In this document: positions 46,391 through 54,181 of the stretch, piece by piece
Layout of the letters: every line of letters begins with the position of its first letter
Position numbering within the stretch: the first letter of the stretch is position 1
From: Paracoccus onubensis
Lineage (GTDB): Bacteria; Pseudomonadota; Alphaproteobacteria; Rhodobacterales; Rhodobacteraceae
DNA: 64,000 bases
NCBI RefSeq assembly: GCF_003591515.1
Contig: NZ_QZCG01000004.1
Location: 248,001 to 312,000, forward strand
Direction: 5' to 3'
The notes under the pieces: model-generated
What the model was told of the DNA's origin: nothing
Databases searched by the model: none
The model's input: the letters and a program-made list of their open reading frames with translations, nothing else
Program-made: the position numbers and the translations under genes

Positions 46391-47824
46391 ATGACTTATC
46401 CCGACACTCAGCTTTTCATCGGAGGCACCTGGCGTGCAGCGCAGGACGGCCGGACGATCCCGGTTCTCGACCCGGCGACGGAAGAAGAGATTGGCCGTGT
46501 CGCCCATGCCGGTATCCCGGATCTCGATGCCGCGCTCGAGGCGGCTGCGGGCGCGTTTCCGGGCTGGGCGGGTACCGGCGCGTTCAACCGCTACAAGCTG
46601 ATGCGCCGCGCCGCCGAGTTGCTGCGCGAGCGCAGCGACGCAATCGCCGCGATCATGACCGCCGAGCAGGGCAAGCCGCTTGGTCAATCCAGACTCGAGG
46701 TTCTTGGTGGCGCGGATACGATCGACTGGTTCGCGGAAGAAGCGCGCCGCACCTATGGACAGGTGATCCCCGCCCGGCAGGGTGGCGTCACCCAGATCAC
46801 CATCAAACAGCCCGTGGGTCCGGTCGCAGCCTTCACGCCATGGAATTTCCCGATCAATCAGGTCGTGCGCAAACTGTCCGCCGCGCTGGCCGCCGGTTGC
46901 TCGATCATCGTCAAGGCACCGGAGGAAACCCCGGCTTCTCCGGCGGAACTGATCCGTTGCTTTGCCGATGCGGGCGTTCCGGATGGCGTGGTCAATCTGG
47001 TCTATGGCGATCCGGCCGAAATCTCGGGATATCTCATTCCACATCCGATCATTCGCAAGATTTCATTCACTGGTTCCACCCCTGTAGGCAAACAGCTTGC
47101 ATCGCTGGCCGGCGCGCATATGAAGAAGGCCACGATGGAACTGGGCGGTCACGCGCCGGTGCTGATTTTCGAGGATGCCGATATCGACAAGGCGATCTCG
47201 ACAATGGCTGCGACGAAATTTCGCAATGCCGGGCAGGTTTGCGTATCGCCCACCCGCTTTCTTGTACAGGACGGCGTTGCCGATCGTTTCGTCGACGGCT
47301 TCACGGAAGCTGCGAAAGCGATCAAGATCGGTGCCGGCTCGGATCCGGAAACCGAGATGGGGCCGCTGGCGAATGAACGCCGCATCCCGGCGCTGCAACG
47401 GATGATCGAGGACGCCATCTCCAAAGGCGCCCGCATGACGACTGGCGGCAAGCGGATCGGCAATCAGGGCTGGTTCTTCGAGCCGACGGTCCTGGCCGAT
47501 GTTCCCACCAATGCCGCGATCATGAACGAAGAACCATTCGGCCCGGTCGCCGTCATCAACCGTTTCGATACAGTCGATGCCGCGCTTGCCGAGGCGAACC
47601 GCCTGCCATTCGGCCTTGCCTCTTACGCCTTCACCTCCTCTGCCGCCACCGCGCATCGTCTGGAACAGGAGGTTCGGGCGGGCATGCTGACGATGAACCA
47701 TATCGGGCTTGCCCTGCCCGAGGTGCCATTCGGCGGAATCGGCGATTCGGGGATCGGAACCGAGGGCGGCTCGGACGCGATCGAAGCTTATCTCGACACG
47801 CGTTTCGTTACCCGGCTGGACTGA
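46391..47824 (+). CDS. NAD(P)-dependent aldehyde dehydrogenase (succinate-semialdehyde type)
   Basis: Oxidises an aldehyde to its acid. The 477-residue protein has the general ALDH layout: N-lock GPVAAFTPWNFPINQVVRKL near 140, cofactor loop FTGSTPVGKQLASLAGAHMK near 220, catalytic Glu in ATMELGGHAPVLIFEDADID near 245, and the nucleophile Cys284 in NAGQVCVSPTRFLV. The segment MTAEQGKPLGQSRLEVLGGA near 95 is characteristic of succinate-semialdehyde (GabD) and related enzymes. The ATG at 46391 (AAAGGACATT ahead) is preferred over an upstream in-frame ATG whose extension is unlike ALDH. With agmatinase and a PuuB-like oxidase nearby, it may finish putrescine/GABA breakdown. Exact substrate is inferred. 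Confidence 0.9.
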   Translation: MTYPDTQLFIGGTWRAAQDGRTIPVLDPATEEEIGRVAHAGIPDLDAALEAAAGAFPGWAGTGAFNRYKLMRRAAELLRERSDAIAAIMTAEQGKPLGQSRLEVLGGADTIDWFAEEARRTYGQVIPARQGGVTQITIKQPVGPVAAFTPWNFPINQVVRKLSAALAAGCSIIVKAPEETPASPAELIRCFADAGVPDGVVNLVYGDPAEISGYLIPHPIIRKISFTGSTPVGKQLASLAGAHMKKATMELGGHAPVLIFEDADIDKAISTMAATKFRNAGQVCVSPTRFLVQDGVADRFVDGFTEAAKAIKIGAGSDPETEMGPLANERRIPALQRMIEDAISKGARMTTGGKRIGNQGWFFEPTVLADVPTNAAIMNEEPFGPVAVINRFDTVDAALAEANRLPFGLASYAFTSSAATAHRLEQEVRAGMLTMNHIGLALPEVPFGGIGDSGIGTEGGSDAIEAYLDTRFVTRLD

Positions 47825-47836
47825 GATCAACAGAGG

Positions 47837-47864
47837 CAGGGGCATCTGGAAACAATTGCCCCTG
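47837..47864 (+). terminator. Terminator after the aldehyde dehydrogenase gene
   Basis: An 8-bp perfect stem (CAGGGGCA / TGCCCCTG), loop of 12 bases, begins 12 bases after the dehydrogenase stop and is followed by TTTCACC. The T-run is short, but position and stem strength fit an intrinsic terminator between convergent transcripts. Confidence 0.7.
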
Positions 47865-48074
47865 TTTCACCCCGAAAGCATGGATTCGGGGATATGAGAT
47901 TGTCCCGGCCTTGAAGTGTTTCGGGCTTAACATGAGACACCGATGGTCATTGCAGCCCGTCAGAGCCGCACAATGCCGAACTCGCAGGATAATGGCACCA
48001 AAGCGCCAGGCCGCTGCGCGGCGGGCCTGCGACCCGTGATTCCGTGCGCGAGACATAGCTGGACTATTCGCGCC

Positions 48075-49046
48075 TCAGAGCCTGCCCGTCTCCACGACGG
48101 CTGCACCCTTCGCTTTGGCCAGTAGGCAGAGCCAGTCATGCGCCACGGTCGCAGCGGCAATCGCGGTAATTTCGGAATGGTCATAGGGCGGTGAGACTTC
48201 AACCACGTCCATGCCCACCAGATTCAAACCGTCCAGCCCCCGAATGAATTCAAGAGCCTGCCACGAGGCAAGCCCACCCGGCACCGGTGTCCCCGTTCCC
48301 GGCGCGAATGCCGGATCCATGCCGTCCACGTCAAAGGAGATATAAACCGGGGCATCTCCAGCACGTTCACGCGCCACCTTGACGGCGGCATCGATACCAT
48401 TGCGATGTATCCACGGGCTTGTCAGGATCTCGAAGCCGAAATCCTGATCGTTGAAGCTCCGCAAACCCACCTGCGTGGATTTCCCCGTATCGATGATGCC
48501 TTCCCGAGCGGCGCGCAGGAACATGCTGCCGTGATCATATTGCTTCCCGTCATCCTCCCATGTGTCGCAATGGGCGTCGAACTGGATCAGGGCCACCGGC
48601 CCGTATTTCTTCGCATGCGCCCGAAGAAGCGGATAGGCGATCGAGTGATCCCCGCCCAGCGTCAGCATCCGCGCCCCCGCCTGCAGAATCTCATCCGCAT
48701 GTGCCTCGATGTCCGGAATGACGGTTTCAGGGTGGTGCGGATCAAGATGCGCGTCGCCGTAATCCACCACCGACAGCGTCTCGAACGGATCAAAACCGAA
48801 CGGGAACGCCTTCAACTCCGCCAGTTGAACCGAGGCCGCCCTGATGGCTTGCGGTCCCAACCGGCAGCCGGGGCGAAAAGTGACGGCATTGTCATAGGGC
48901 ACCCCGGTCACGGCGACATCGACCCCGGAAAGATCGCGGCTGTAATTGCGGCGCAGGAAACTCAATGCACCACCATAAGTCATCTCGTGCCAGCGCCCCC
49001 TGGTCGTATCCTTGCGGCGAAACGCCTGATCACCCTCATCCGGCAT
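48075..49046 (-). CDS. speB: agmatinase (arginase/ureohydrolase family)
   Basis: Dimanganese ureohydrolase. The 323 residues carry all three metal motifs: TLGGDHSIAYPLL near 130, IQFDAHCDTWED near 153 and YISFDVDGMDPAFAPGTGTP near 240. The lead-in FGIPYD-like TGVPYDNAVTFRPGCRLGPQ near 47-66 is typical of agmatinases. The last third includes LVGMDVVEVSPPYDHSEITA, the usual agmatinase ending. The predicted reaction is agmatine to putrescine plus urea, but guanidinobutyrase or guanidinopropionase activity occurs in close relatives. It lies 59 bases downstream of the PuuB-like gene on the same strand, so an operon is likely. Confidence 0.92.
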   Translation of the reverse strand: MPDEGDQAFRRKDTTRGRWHEMTYGGALSFLRRNYSRDLSGVDVAVTGVPYDNAVTFRPGCRLGPQAIRAASVQLAELKAFPFGFDPFETLSVVDYGDAHLDPHHPETVIPDIEAHADEILQAGARMLTLGGDHSIAYPLLRAHAKKYGPVALIQFDAHCDTWEDDGKQYDHGSMFLRAAREGIIDTGKSTQVGLRSFNDQDFGFEILTSPWIHRNGIDAAVKVARERAGDAPVYISFDVDGMDPAFAPGTGTPVPGGLASWQALEFIRGLDGLNLVGMDVVEVSPPYDHSEITAIAAATVAHDWLCLLAKAKGAAVVETGRL

Positions 49047-49105
49047 GCTTTCTGCTCCTGTTGATGCGCGACCTGCTCGCGCGAATGGCAGCTATTGAAG
49101 GAATG

Positions 49106-50416
49106 TCAGATTCCCAGCCTGTCACGCAATGCATACCACCACGATCCGACCACCGAATAGGGAACGCGAAACATGCGCCCGCCGGGGAATGGATACCAGG
49201 GCACCCCGGCGAACACATCGAAGCGGCTGCGATCGCCGTCGATGGCCTCGGACAGGATGCGCCCGAATGTATGCGACCCGGTGACGCCATGCCCGGAATA
49301 GCCATGCGCGAAATATATGCTGTCGCCGATCCGCCCCATTTGTGGAACGCGGCTGAAGGACAGCGCGAAATTTCCACTCCAGGCGTAATCGATCCTGACA
49401 TCCTTCAGTTGCGGAAAGACTTTCAGCATATTCGGCCGCAGCTTCGCCTGGATATCGCGGGGATCAGAGCCGCCATAGACCGTCCCGCCCCCGAAAAGCA
49501 GGCGCTTGTCGCCCGAGAGGCGGTAATAATCAAGGATATAACGGATATCCTCGACACAGGCATCCTGCAGGATCAGCGAATGGGCGCGATCACCACCAAG
49601 CGGCTCGGTCGCCATGACCTGCGTCGAAACCGGCATGATCCGCGATGTCAGCGTCGGCACGACATGGCCAAGATAGGCATTGCCGCACAGCACCAGAATA
49701 TTGCAGGTCATCACCCCTTTGGGTGTTGTGATCACCGGTCTGACCGCCTGCGTATCGACATGAATCGCGGGTGACATCTCGAAAATCGTGCCACCCAGCT
49801 TCTCAAATGCTGCCGCTTCCCCCAATGCGAGATTAAGCGGATGCATATGCCCGCCGGTATAATCGATCAGCCCGCCCTCATAGAGATCGGAATTCACCTG
49901 TTCCCGCAACTGATCCTTGTCCAGCATCTGCTGATTGCGGATTCCATAGCTGGCCCACAGCTTCATCCGGTCTTCCAGCTCCCGCATATGAGCGCTTGTC
50001 AGGCCGGCAAAGATATTCAGATCCTTCAGGTCACAATCGATGCCATAGGTCCTGACCCGCTCGCGGATGATCTCGCCGCCGTCCTGCACCAGTCCGGCGA
50101 CAAAGGCCGCGGTGTCTTGCCCGTAGCGTTTCCGGATGGTCTGCAGGCTGGCATTCAGCCCGTTGACGATCTGGCCGCCATTACGTCCCGACGCCCCCCA
50201 GCCGACCCGCGCGCCTTCGATAATGGCGACCTTATAGCCCTTTTCGACAAGATGAAGTCCCGTGGACAAGCCACTGTAACCAGCGCCAATAACGCAGATA
50301 TCGATCTCATTGCCGCCCGTTAGTTCCGGGCGGGCCGGGGATGGATTGGCCGAGGCCGCGTAATAGCTTTCGACATGGCTGCCATCGCCTGCATAGGGAT
50401 GCGTCATTGCGTTCAT
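49106..50416 (-). CDS. FAD-dependent amine oxidoreductase (PuuB/gamma-glutamylputrescine oxidase-like)
   Basis: DAO-family flavoenzyme. The 436 residues begin with the FAD fold CVIGAGYSGLSTGLHLVEKG near residue 35, then GWGASGRNGGQIVNGLNASL near 72, a signature of PuuB and OrdL-type oxidases. Later regions contain YYRLSGDKRLLFGGGTVYGG and the FAD-closing FAHGYSGHGVTGSHTFGRIL near 370. The ATG at 50416 is favoured because the upstream in-frame ATG adds a cysteine/tryptophan-rich leader. In the Puu pathway this type oxidises gamma-glutamylputrescine. With agmatinase adjacent, putrescine breakdown is the best guess, but no gamma-glutamylputrescine ligase (PuuA) is visible, so other amines are possible. 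Confidence 0.86.
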   Translation of the reverse strand: MNAMTHPYAGDGSHVESYYAASANPSPARPELTGGNEIDICVIGAGYSGLSTGLHLVEKGYKVAIIEGARVGWGASGRNGGQIVNGLNASLQTIRKRYGQDTAAFVAGLVQDGGEIIRERVRTYGIDCDLKDLNIFAGLTSAHMRELEDRMKLWASYGIRNQQMLDKDQLREQVNSDLYEGGLIDYTGGHMHPLNLALGEAAAFEKLGGTIFEMSPAIHVDTQAVRPVITTPKGVMTCNILVLCGNAYLGHVVPTLTSRIMPVSTQVMATEPLGGDRAHSLILQDACVEDIRYILDYYRLSGDKRLLFGGGTVYGGSDPRDIQAKLRPNMLKVFPQLKDVRIDYAWSGNFALSFSRVPQMGRIGDSIYFAHGYSGHGVTGSHTFGRILSEAIDGDRSRFDVFAGVPWYPFPGGRMFRVPYSVVGSWWYALRDRLGI

Positions 50417-50741
50417 CGCACAGTCTCCGGGTAGAATTGATACGCGCATTCGGTCGGATGATAACCGAAACATATCCGGTTTCCACGACCAGCACGCCAA
50501 TGAACGGGCTGACGCAACTGGAAAGATATCGGGTACCGGAATATCTGCGGCAAACCGCGATGCATTGACAGAAATGCAACATCACCTACCCGATCACCAA
50601 GATCGGAGAGCGGCTTAACCTTCAGATCCCGCCCAATAATGGAGAGCATGTGAGATGCCGATCCGCGTACCAGTGCATAGGCCCGAAATCCTGTCCGACA
50701 AGACAGTTGATCGGCTGAACGATACCCGGAGCAAGCCTTGT

Positions 50742-50771
50742 CCCGCGATGCGCCTGCCTGCGCATCGCGGG
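50742..50771 (-). terminator. Perfect 12-bp hairpin after ectD
   Basis: CCCGCGATGCGC and GCGCATCGCGGG pair perfectly over 12 bp with a six-base loop, 12 bases beyond the ectoine-hydroxylase stop. No T-run follows on either strand, so it may act as a Rho-dependent or 3'-end-stabilising structure. Confidence 0.6.
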
Positions 50772-50782
50772 TCTGTCATTGA

Positions 50783-51721
50783 TCAGGCAAAGCTGCCGGT
50801 CACGATGTCCAGCGCCTTGGCAGCTCCGCGATTGGCCAGGAAATCCGGGCGCGGTTGCGATGCCGCGAAGGGTGTATCGACAGCATTCGACACGGCATTA
50901 TAAACAAAGAACGCATTCGAGCGCGGGAACGGGGTCACATTCCCGTTCGAAGCGTGCATCGTATTGCATTCGAAAAAGATGACCGTCCCCGCCGGCCCGG
51001 TCGCCGCATCCAGACCAGCCTCATCGGCCATCTTTTCCAGCAATCCGGTCGAGGGCACGCCGATCTCCTGCTTCATCAGGCTGGACTTGTGATTGTCCTG
51101 TGGCGTTTCCCCCGCACAGGCGATGAATTTGCGATGCGATCCCGGGATCAGCATCAACGGGCCGTTCAACTGCGAATTGTCGGTCAGCAGGACCGATGCC
51201 GACACGGCCCGCATTCGCGGCATCCCATCCTCGGCATGCCATGTCTCGAAATCCGAATGCCAGTAGAACTCCTTACCCGTGAAGCCGGGTTTGTAGTTCA
51301 GACGGCTTTGATGCAGATAAACCTCATCTCCCAGAAGAAAGCGTGCGATATCCGCCAGCCGGGCATCGCGGGCCAGCCGGGCGAATATCCTGCTGTGGTC
51401 GTCCAGGCGAAAGACCGTCCGGACAGCATTTGTGCCGGGTTCGGTAACCAGATCCTCGGAACGAATATCCGAGGCATCGGCGCGAATATCGGCCGAAGCG
51501 TCGATCAGCTTGCGGATTTCCTCTGCTGTGAAGATATTGCGGCGGACCAGATAGCCTTTCTCTTCATAGTGCCGGGTCTCTTCAAGACTGATCGGGGCAT
51601 CTTCCGACCACGCGGACCAGATGACGGGATCCTGCCTTGCAATGATTCGCTCTTTATCGGGCAGACGCGTCGGGTAGCTGTCCTGCCCCGTGAATCGCTT
51701 CGCTGGGTGCACGACGTTCAT
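50783..51721 (-). CDS. ectD: ectoine hydroxylase (Fe(II)/2-oxoglutarate dioxygenase)
   Basis: Converts ectoine to 5-hydroxyectoine using iron, oxygen and 2-oxoglutarate. The 312-residue protein has the EctD signature FYWHSDFETWHAEDGMPRMR near residue 140-160, containing the metal HxD pair, plus the distal iron histidine in FFECNTMHASNGN near 245. The ectoine-binding region is intact (VYLHQSRLNYKPGFTGKEF). A start at 51721 follows AAGAAGGAT; an in-frame ATG 36 codons upstream has an unrelated leader. EctD normally accompanies ectABC; none of these genes lies in the window, so the enzyme may act on imported ectoine or on product of a distant operon. A close PhyH-family relative with another substrate cannot be fully excluded. 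Confidence 0.88.
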   Translation of the reverse strand: MNVVHPAKRFTGQDSYPTRLPDKERIIARQDPVIWSAWSEDAPISLEETRHYEEKGYLVRRNIFTAEEIRKLIDASADIRADASDIRSEDLVTEPGTNAVRTVFRLDDHSRIFARLARDARLADIARFLLGDEVYLHQSRLNYKPGFTGKEFYWHSDFETWHAEDGMPRMRAVSASVLLTDNSQLNGPLMLIPGSHRKFIACAGETPQDNHKSSLMKQEIGVPSTGLLEKMADEAGLDAATGPAGTVIFFECNTMHASNGNVTPFPRSNAFFVYNAVSNAVDTPFAASQPRPDFLANRGAAKALDIVTGSFA

Positions 51722-52182
51722 GATAATATCCTTCTTGTTAAAGTTCCTGTCTCCGCGATCCGGCGACATCATGCCGGGACCGCAGGTCTCGAACACGGGC
51801 GCGCGATGGGTCTCGACCGTATGGGCCATCCGGCAAAAGAAGGGGGAACGGCGTGCGTGTACCGATCAGGCCCGAATGGCGCCAGGACAAGCTCTGCGGT
51901 CGGATTGCCTCCGAAAGCCCGCGCCGTCCCGCAATCCCGCGGCCCAGCTGCGCTTTGGTCATCCGCCCTTGCGGCAGATAGGCCGGGTTACCGAGACGAT
52001 GGCTTCAACTTATGTGCCAGGGTACCGAAAGCAACCGTCATCGGTCGATTTTCGCTTATGAACGAACCCCGCGGCGGTTATGCCTCCGGCAAACCGGGAC
52101 ATTACGCATGGCCCGTCAAACAGGTCCAGAAAAGGAAAGATTATTTCGACCAAGCATGCATGAAAGCAAGGAGTCGTAGAAA
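51722..52182. other. 461-base gap between ectD and the acetyltransferase gene
   Basis: The part next to ectD should carry its promoter. Several open frames cross the gap on both strands, but they are rich in Arg/Pro/Ser without protein-like periodicity and match nothing I know. No RNA gene or clear repeat was seen. It begins a sparsely coding stretch that extends to 54.1 kb. Confidence 0.4.
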
Positions 52183-52773
52183 TCAGCGTGTTTTCTCCAG
52201 ATGCCAGTTCAACGCTGTCCGCACAGCCGGCCATTCCGAGGCGATGATACTATAGACGCAGCTATCGCGAAGGGTGCCGTCACCCAACCGCATATGCTGC
52301 CGCAGCACGCCGTCGAGTTTTGCGCCCAGACGTTCGATGGCGCGGCGGCTTTGGTGATTCATGAAATGCGTCCGAAACTCGACCGCAATACAATCCAGCA
52401 CGTCGAAAGCATGCGACAGCAGCAGAAGTTTTGCTTCTGTGTTCAATGGAGTCCGCTGGACGCGGCTTGCATACCAGGTGGATCCGATTTCCAGGCGCGG
52501 GGTTTTAGCATCGATATTCATATAGGTGGTCATTCCTGCTACCTGTCCTGTCGCCCGCTCGATAACCGTAAACGGCAGCATCGTACCCGCCTTCTGAAGC
52601 GCCAGGCGGCGATCGATCTCTGCCGCCATGGCTTCAGGCTCAGGGATATTGGTGTACCACAACCGCCAGAGATGGCCGTCCTTTACTGCATCGACCAAAG
52701 CGTCATGGTGCTGATGCTCCAGAGGAATAAGTTCGACATATCGCCCCGACAGGCTGATCGCTTCGAAAGTCAT
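52183..52773 (-). CDS. GNAT family N-acetyltransferase (RimJ/RimL-like)
   Basis: Acetyl-CoA-dependent N-acetyltransferase. The 196 residues follow the RimJ/RimL layout: FEAISLSGRYVELIPLEHQH at the start, a beta strand with FTVIERATGQVAGMTTYMNI near 72, and PRLEIGSTWYASRVQRTPLN near 95-115 where the acetyl-CoA loop lies. FRTHFMNHQSRRAIERLGAK near 137 is the typical C-terminal helix, and the tail includes DSCVYSIIASEWP. The ATG at 52773 follows GGGGAGA and is favoured over one seven codons upstream. The substrate (ribosomal protein, small molecule or antibiotic) is not predictable. Confidence 0.9.
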   Translation of the reverse strand: MTFEAISLSGRYVELIPLEHQHHDALVDAVKDGHLWRLWYTNIPEPEAMAAEIDRRLALQKAGTMLPFTVIERATGQVAGMTTYMNIDAKTPRLEIGSTWYASRVQRTPLNTEAKLLLLSHAFDVLDCIAVEFRTHFMNHQSRRAIERLGAKLDGVLRQHMRLGDGTLRDSCVYSIIASEWPAVRTALNWHLEKTR

Positions 52774-52794
52774 CACTGCTGTCTCCCCTGCCAT

Positions 52795-53118
52795 TGCGGC
52801 TTCATTCCCTGTCGCGCCCGATCGAATTCATCCCGCCCCCTGACCTGCCCCTGAATTTTCATCCGGCGGCAACTGGAGCCCGGTTGCTATTTACGCCAAT
52901 CGGCGCGGGTTGAGCAATCACCCGACGCGCAGAGCTTTCATCTCGCGCGGGCCGCGCCAAGCTGAAAGCAGATGAACTTTTCGATGTGATTGCGACCAGC
53001 CTGCGCCAGTTCATTTTTAGGTTCCATTTCCCCTCCCCCGTTTCTCCAGATGTTACCCTTGCGCAAAGCAGGGCTTTGGCACGTCCAACCTTTGCCACGA
53101 GAACACAGAGATTTCCGT
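52795..53118. other. Non-coding stretch before the permease remnant
   Basis: No intact gene. On the plus strand, around 52940-53030, a short frame reads RAKLKADELFDVIATSLRQF, loosely like the start of a GntR-type regulator's DNA-binding domain. It has no clear start and is not followed by the rest of such a domain, so it could be a relic. Nothing else was recognised. Confidence 0.3.
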
Positions 53119-53640
53119 TCAATTGATTCCGATTTGATTCCGGAGATTCCGAATATCGAGGGGAAACCATCCTGCGCCAGCTCGCGGATCGAGCAGTGGA
53201 TAAATGAGATCGACCAACAGGTCAGAGATCATCACCAACACGGCGCCGATCAGAGTGATGGCGAGGATCACCGAATAGTCCGAGGAAAGCATGGACTCGA
53301 CCGTCAGCCTGCCCAGCCCTGGCAGGCCGAAAACCAGTTCGACAAACATGGGCGATTGATAATGGTAATGAGGATAAGGCCGAGTTGGGCAACGATCGGC
53401 GTCAGCGCCGGCCGGAGTATGTGTTTGAGCGCGACGATGGCTTCGGATACGCCCTTGGCACGCGCCGTCCGCATGAAATCTTCCGAAAGAATTTCAAGCA
53501 CCGCAGATCGTGTCTGGCGAAAGATCAGCGCGATGGGCTGCATCGACAGCACGATGATCGACGGGATGATCCGGACGTCGAAAACGCCGAGCCCCCGCCG
53601 GAGCGGCAATCGCCCCTGCGTCAGCAGCCCCCCGGAATAA
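53119..53640 (-). pseudogene. remnant of a DppB/OppB-type ABC permease
   Basis: Two minus-strand frames together read as the C-terminal part of a peptide-ABC permease. About 53345-53640 encodes IIPSIIVLSMQPIALIFRQT and the EAA loop DFMRTARAKGVSEAIVALKH. The sequence then continues in another frame from 53349 with FVELVFGLPGLGRLTVESML and MISDLLVDLIYPLLDPRAG. One base appears to be missing at about 53345-53350, between LITIINRP and MFVELVF. The N-terminal half (first helices) is absent, and no companion permease, ATPase or receptor gene adjoins it. It is therefore a truncated, frameshifted relic, not a second copy of the working permease at 6.4 kb. A sequencing error could explain the shift but not the missing half. 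Confidence 0.8.
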
Positions 53641-54080
53641 TCCCGCAGCGCCTTCGCCCCGGCGGCCTCCGGCACGAAGGACAGCTCCCCCTCGCAGAAC
53701 TTCTTGATCTTGCAAAAGATCAGCGGTGCAGTCGGCGATGTCATGACGGCCTTCCGGTCGTCCAGGACCGAACGCTGGGTCGAATCCGGCGATCCTCCAA
53801 GTGGCGGCAGAGAAATTGGGAGCTTCTGACGGCATCTGTCATTCCCGTCAAACGATGCCTGATGAGCGCGCAAGGAACACTGACAGGCAGGTTCGACTGA
53901 AAGTCGGAGGGTTTGCGCCACACCATGAATACCAGATAATGCCATTTTTGCTTAATGCAGGAGATTCCTGCGTTCTGCCGACGATCTTGGAACGGCACAT
54001 ACCCGCATATCATGTCCCCGCAGATGAGCAGTGAACCAGCATTGGAATCCTCCGGGTCTGCTCTGACAGCAAGCCGTCAC
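53641..54080. other. 440-base gap upstream of the efflux operon
   Basis: No recognised gene. On the minus strand an open frame in phase with the permease remnant includes PTAPLIFCKIKKFCEGELSF and PEAAGAKALRDYSGGLLTQG, which look faintly protein-like but match no family I know. They could belong to a fused or rearranged gene. The right end contains the promoter region and the first of three shared sites. Confidence 0.35.
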
Positions 54081-54100
54081 ACCCCTCATCTGTGCGGGGC
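54081..54100. promoter_or_regulatory. putative lux box 1, upstream of the RND efflux operon
   Basis: ACCCCTCATCTGTGCGGGGC. The dyad is CCCC-N-CA-N4-TG-N-GGGG, the size and symmetry of a LuxR-type operator. Its centre is about 91 bases before the adaptor start codon. Near-identical sites precede luxI and the ABC-NRPS operon, which is the main evidence. Binding by the local LuxR is inferred. Confidence 0.62.
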
Positions 54101-54181
54101 ATATCTGGCGTTTTCCGCTTTTGGCCGATGCCGGGCATTCTTCAGGGGCACCGCTCCCTTGCGCAGAAACGGAATCACCGC

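Noticed and set aside
50655..50903. Short plus-strand frame starting MPIRVPVHRPEILSDKTV
   Set aside because: It runs through the hairpin after ectD and into the antisense of the ectD 3' end, with no family match; probably chance.
52940..53030. GntR-like DNA-binding fragment (RAKLKADELFDVIATSLRQF)
   Set aside because: Only a short, partial resemblance, without a start codon or the rest of the helix-turn-helix; kept only as a note in the gap description.
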